Source: Acinetobacter sichuanensis
GTDB lineage: Bacteria > Pseudomonadota > Gammaproteobacteria > Pseudomonadales > Moraxellaceae
NCBI RefSeq assembly: GCF_003024515.2
Contig: NZ_PYIX02000007.1
Span: 1 to 64,000, forward strand
Direction: 5' to 3'
DNA length: 64,000 nt
Under the pieces are notes generated by a model. That model had not been told where the DNA came from. It made no database searches and was given only the letters and a program-made list of their open reading frames with translations. Positions 63,363 to 64,000 of the stretch are shown here, piece by piece; positions within the stretch are counted from its first letter, which is position 1; each line of letters begins with the position of its first letter. Both the position numbers and the translations under genes were made by a program.

Positions 63363-64000
63363 TTATAAAATTTTCTGTTCAAGTAACGGATTCTTTTGTG
63401 ATTGAATCTTAGTGAGAAAAGAAAGATAAGCATCTACCACTTTATCAGGTGCTTCTAACAGCGGCATATGACCGATATGATCTAATATAATCGGTTTTTC
63501 ACTGCGTTTGATCATTGATTTCAACTCTTGCGCAACTTCAACATTGACAATCTGATCTTGTTTACCCCATAAAATTAGCGTAGGTGCTTCAATATTTCTA
63601 ACCATGGTGGCAAATGAAGTTGTGGTATATAACTTATTTAATGCATCAATTTGATCAATGACCTTTTTAGTATCTTGTGCTTTAAGAATTAATAATTTTT
63701 CACGTTCAGCATTGATAATGGCAGGTGTAAAAGGTGGATTATACATGACTTTTTTCAGTACAAAGTTCAGATCACCCGCTTGAGCAACAAGTAATTGTTT
63801 GAGATATACAGGATTTTTTAAATAATTGGTATTGTTACTTTTAAATACACCGCCTGAGCTGAGTAAAAATAAACTTTTTGTATCAAATGGATATTGCGAA
63901 GCATAAAACATCGCAATTGAACCACCTAAAGAATGTCCAACGACATTTAAGTTATTTTGAATATGTGCAGCCTCAATGAAGCGTCGCAATTGTTCAGTGA
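63363..64000 (-). CDS. Alpha/beta hydrolase, 3' part (5' end beyond window)
   Basis: At least 211 codons, open through the right edge, so the start lies outside. The part seen begins in the helix ahead of the nucleophile strand. VVGHSLGGSIAMFYA carries the catalytic Ser (G-x-S-x-G), LILWGKQDQIVNVEVA the acid Asp, and LDHIGHMPLLEAP the catalytic His at the usual spacing. It resembles lipase or carboxylesterase members of the alpha/beta superfamily; an N-terminal lipoprotein signal cannot be judged. Followed at 16 bases by the unknown helical protein. Confidence 0.88.
   Translation of the reverse strand, partial: TEQLRRFIEAAHIQNNLNVVGHSLGGSIAMFYASQYPFDTKSLFLLSSGGVFKSNNTNYLKNPVYLKQLLVAQAGDLNFVLKKVMYNPPFTPAIINAEREKLLILKAQDTKKVIDQIDALNKLYTTTSFATMVRNIEAPTLILWGKQDQIVNVEVAQELKSMIKRSEKPIILDHIGHMPLLEAPDKVVDAYLSFLTKIQSQKNPLLEQKIL

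Overview
The window looks like chromosomal DNA of an Acinetobacter-type gammaproteobacterium (Moraxellaceae). The DNA is AT-rich. It carries a ChpA-type twitching chemotaxis kinase of about 1,500 residues, a DcaP-type porin with an N-terminal coiled coil, a PepSY/CysJ-like reductase, a pgaBCD locus and several small Acinetobacter-type hypothetical proteins. The species cannot be read from sequence alone. Nothing looks like an insertion sequence, prophage, plasmid origin or CRISPR array; most of the window is ordinary core genome with a few accessory patches.

Layout. 1-5 kb: end of the pil/chp chemosensory operon (chpA, a CheW-like chpC). 5-8 kb: dapE, a tiny entericidin-like lipoprotein missed by ordinary ORF length cut-offs, a DUF1853 protein and a DUF454 membrane protein. 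8.2-9.25 kb: eight tRNA genes alternating between Val(UAC) and Asp(GUC) behind a near-consensus promoter. 9.3-18.5 kb: DUF2750, YdcF-like, a Fur-box-preceded PepSY/flavodoxin reductase, a YcxB-like protein, a YccS-type FUSC protein, a Bcr/CflA efflux pump and a nitroreductase. 18.9-24.2 kb: dcaP, gltS, a patatin lipoprotein, a small unknown and an acyl-CoA thioesterase. 24.4-29.2 kb: a TetR/MFS pair and a GntR-controlled transporter/amidohydrolase pair with a clear operator. 29.4-32.2 kb: a secreted Ala-rich peptide, a COG0523 GTPase, YaeQ and FKBP. 32.7-37.7 kb: pgaB-pgaC-pgaD without pgaA, then an acyltransferase. 37.7-44.5 kb: two unknown exported or anchored proteins, an alpha/beta hydrolase, an enoyl-CoA hydratase, pnuC, a diguanylate cyclase, a peptide deformylase and a cold-shock protein.

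44.5-48.6 kb is the most interesting accessory patch. A 35-codon stump of a DUF559 gene is followed by a single 1,260-residue protein with an N-terminal PD-(D/E)xK-like nuclease, a STAND-type P-loop NTPase and about 850 residues of predicted helical repeats. This is the architecture of Avs-type antiphage proteins. 48.6-64 kb: metH, a Pit phosphate transporter, a large unknown Rossmann-like protein, a two-gene outer-membrane cassette whose second gene has a stop codon inside its signal peptide, a rhomboid protease, nfuA, a Fur-box-preceded TonB receptor, an unknown protein and the 3' part of an alpha/beta hydrolase.

Functional links. The two Fur-like boxes tie the PepSY reductase and the TonB receptor into one iron-starvation theme (ferric siderophore import and reduction). 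pgaBCD and the GGDEF enzyme about 6 kb away both fit biofilm polysaccharide control, though they are not in one operon. Many neighbouring convergent genes are separated by strong hairpin terminators. For several genes the longest ORF starts at an unsupported TTG or GTG; I moved those starts to the codon best supported by ribosome-binding site, signal peptide or family alignment and say so in each entry.
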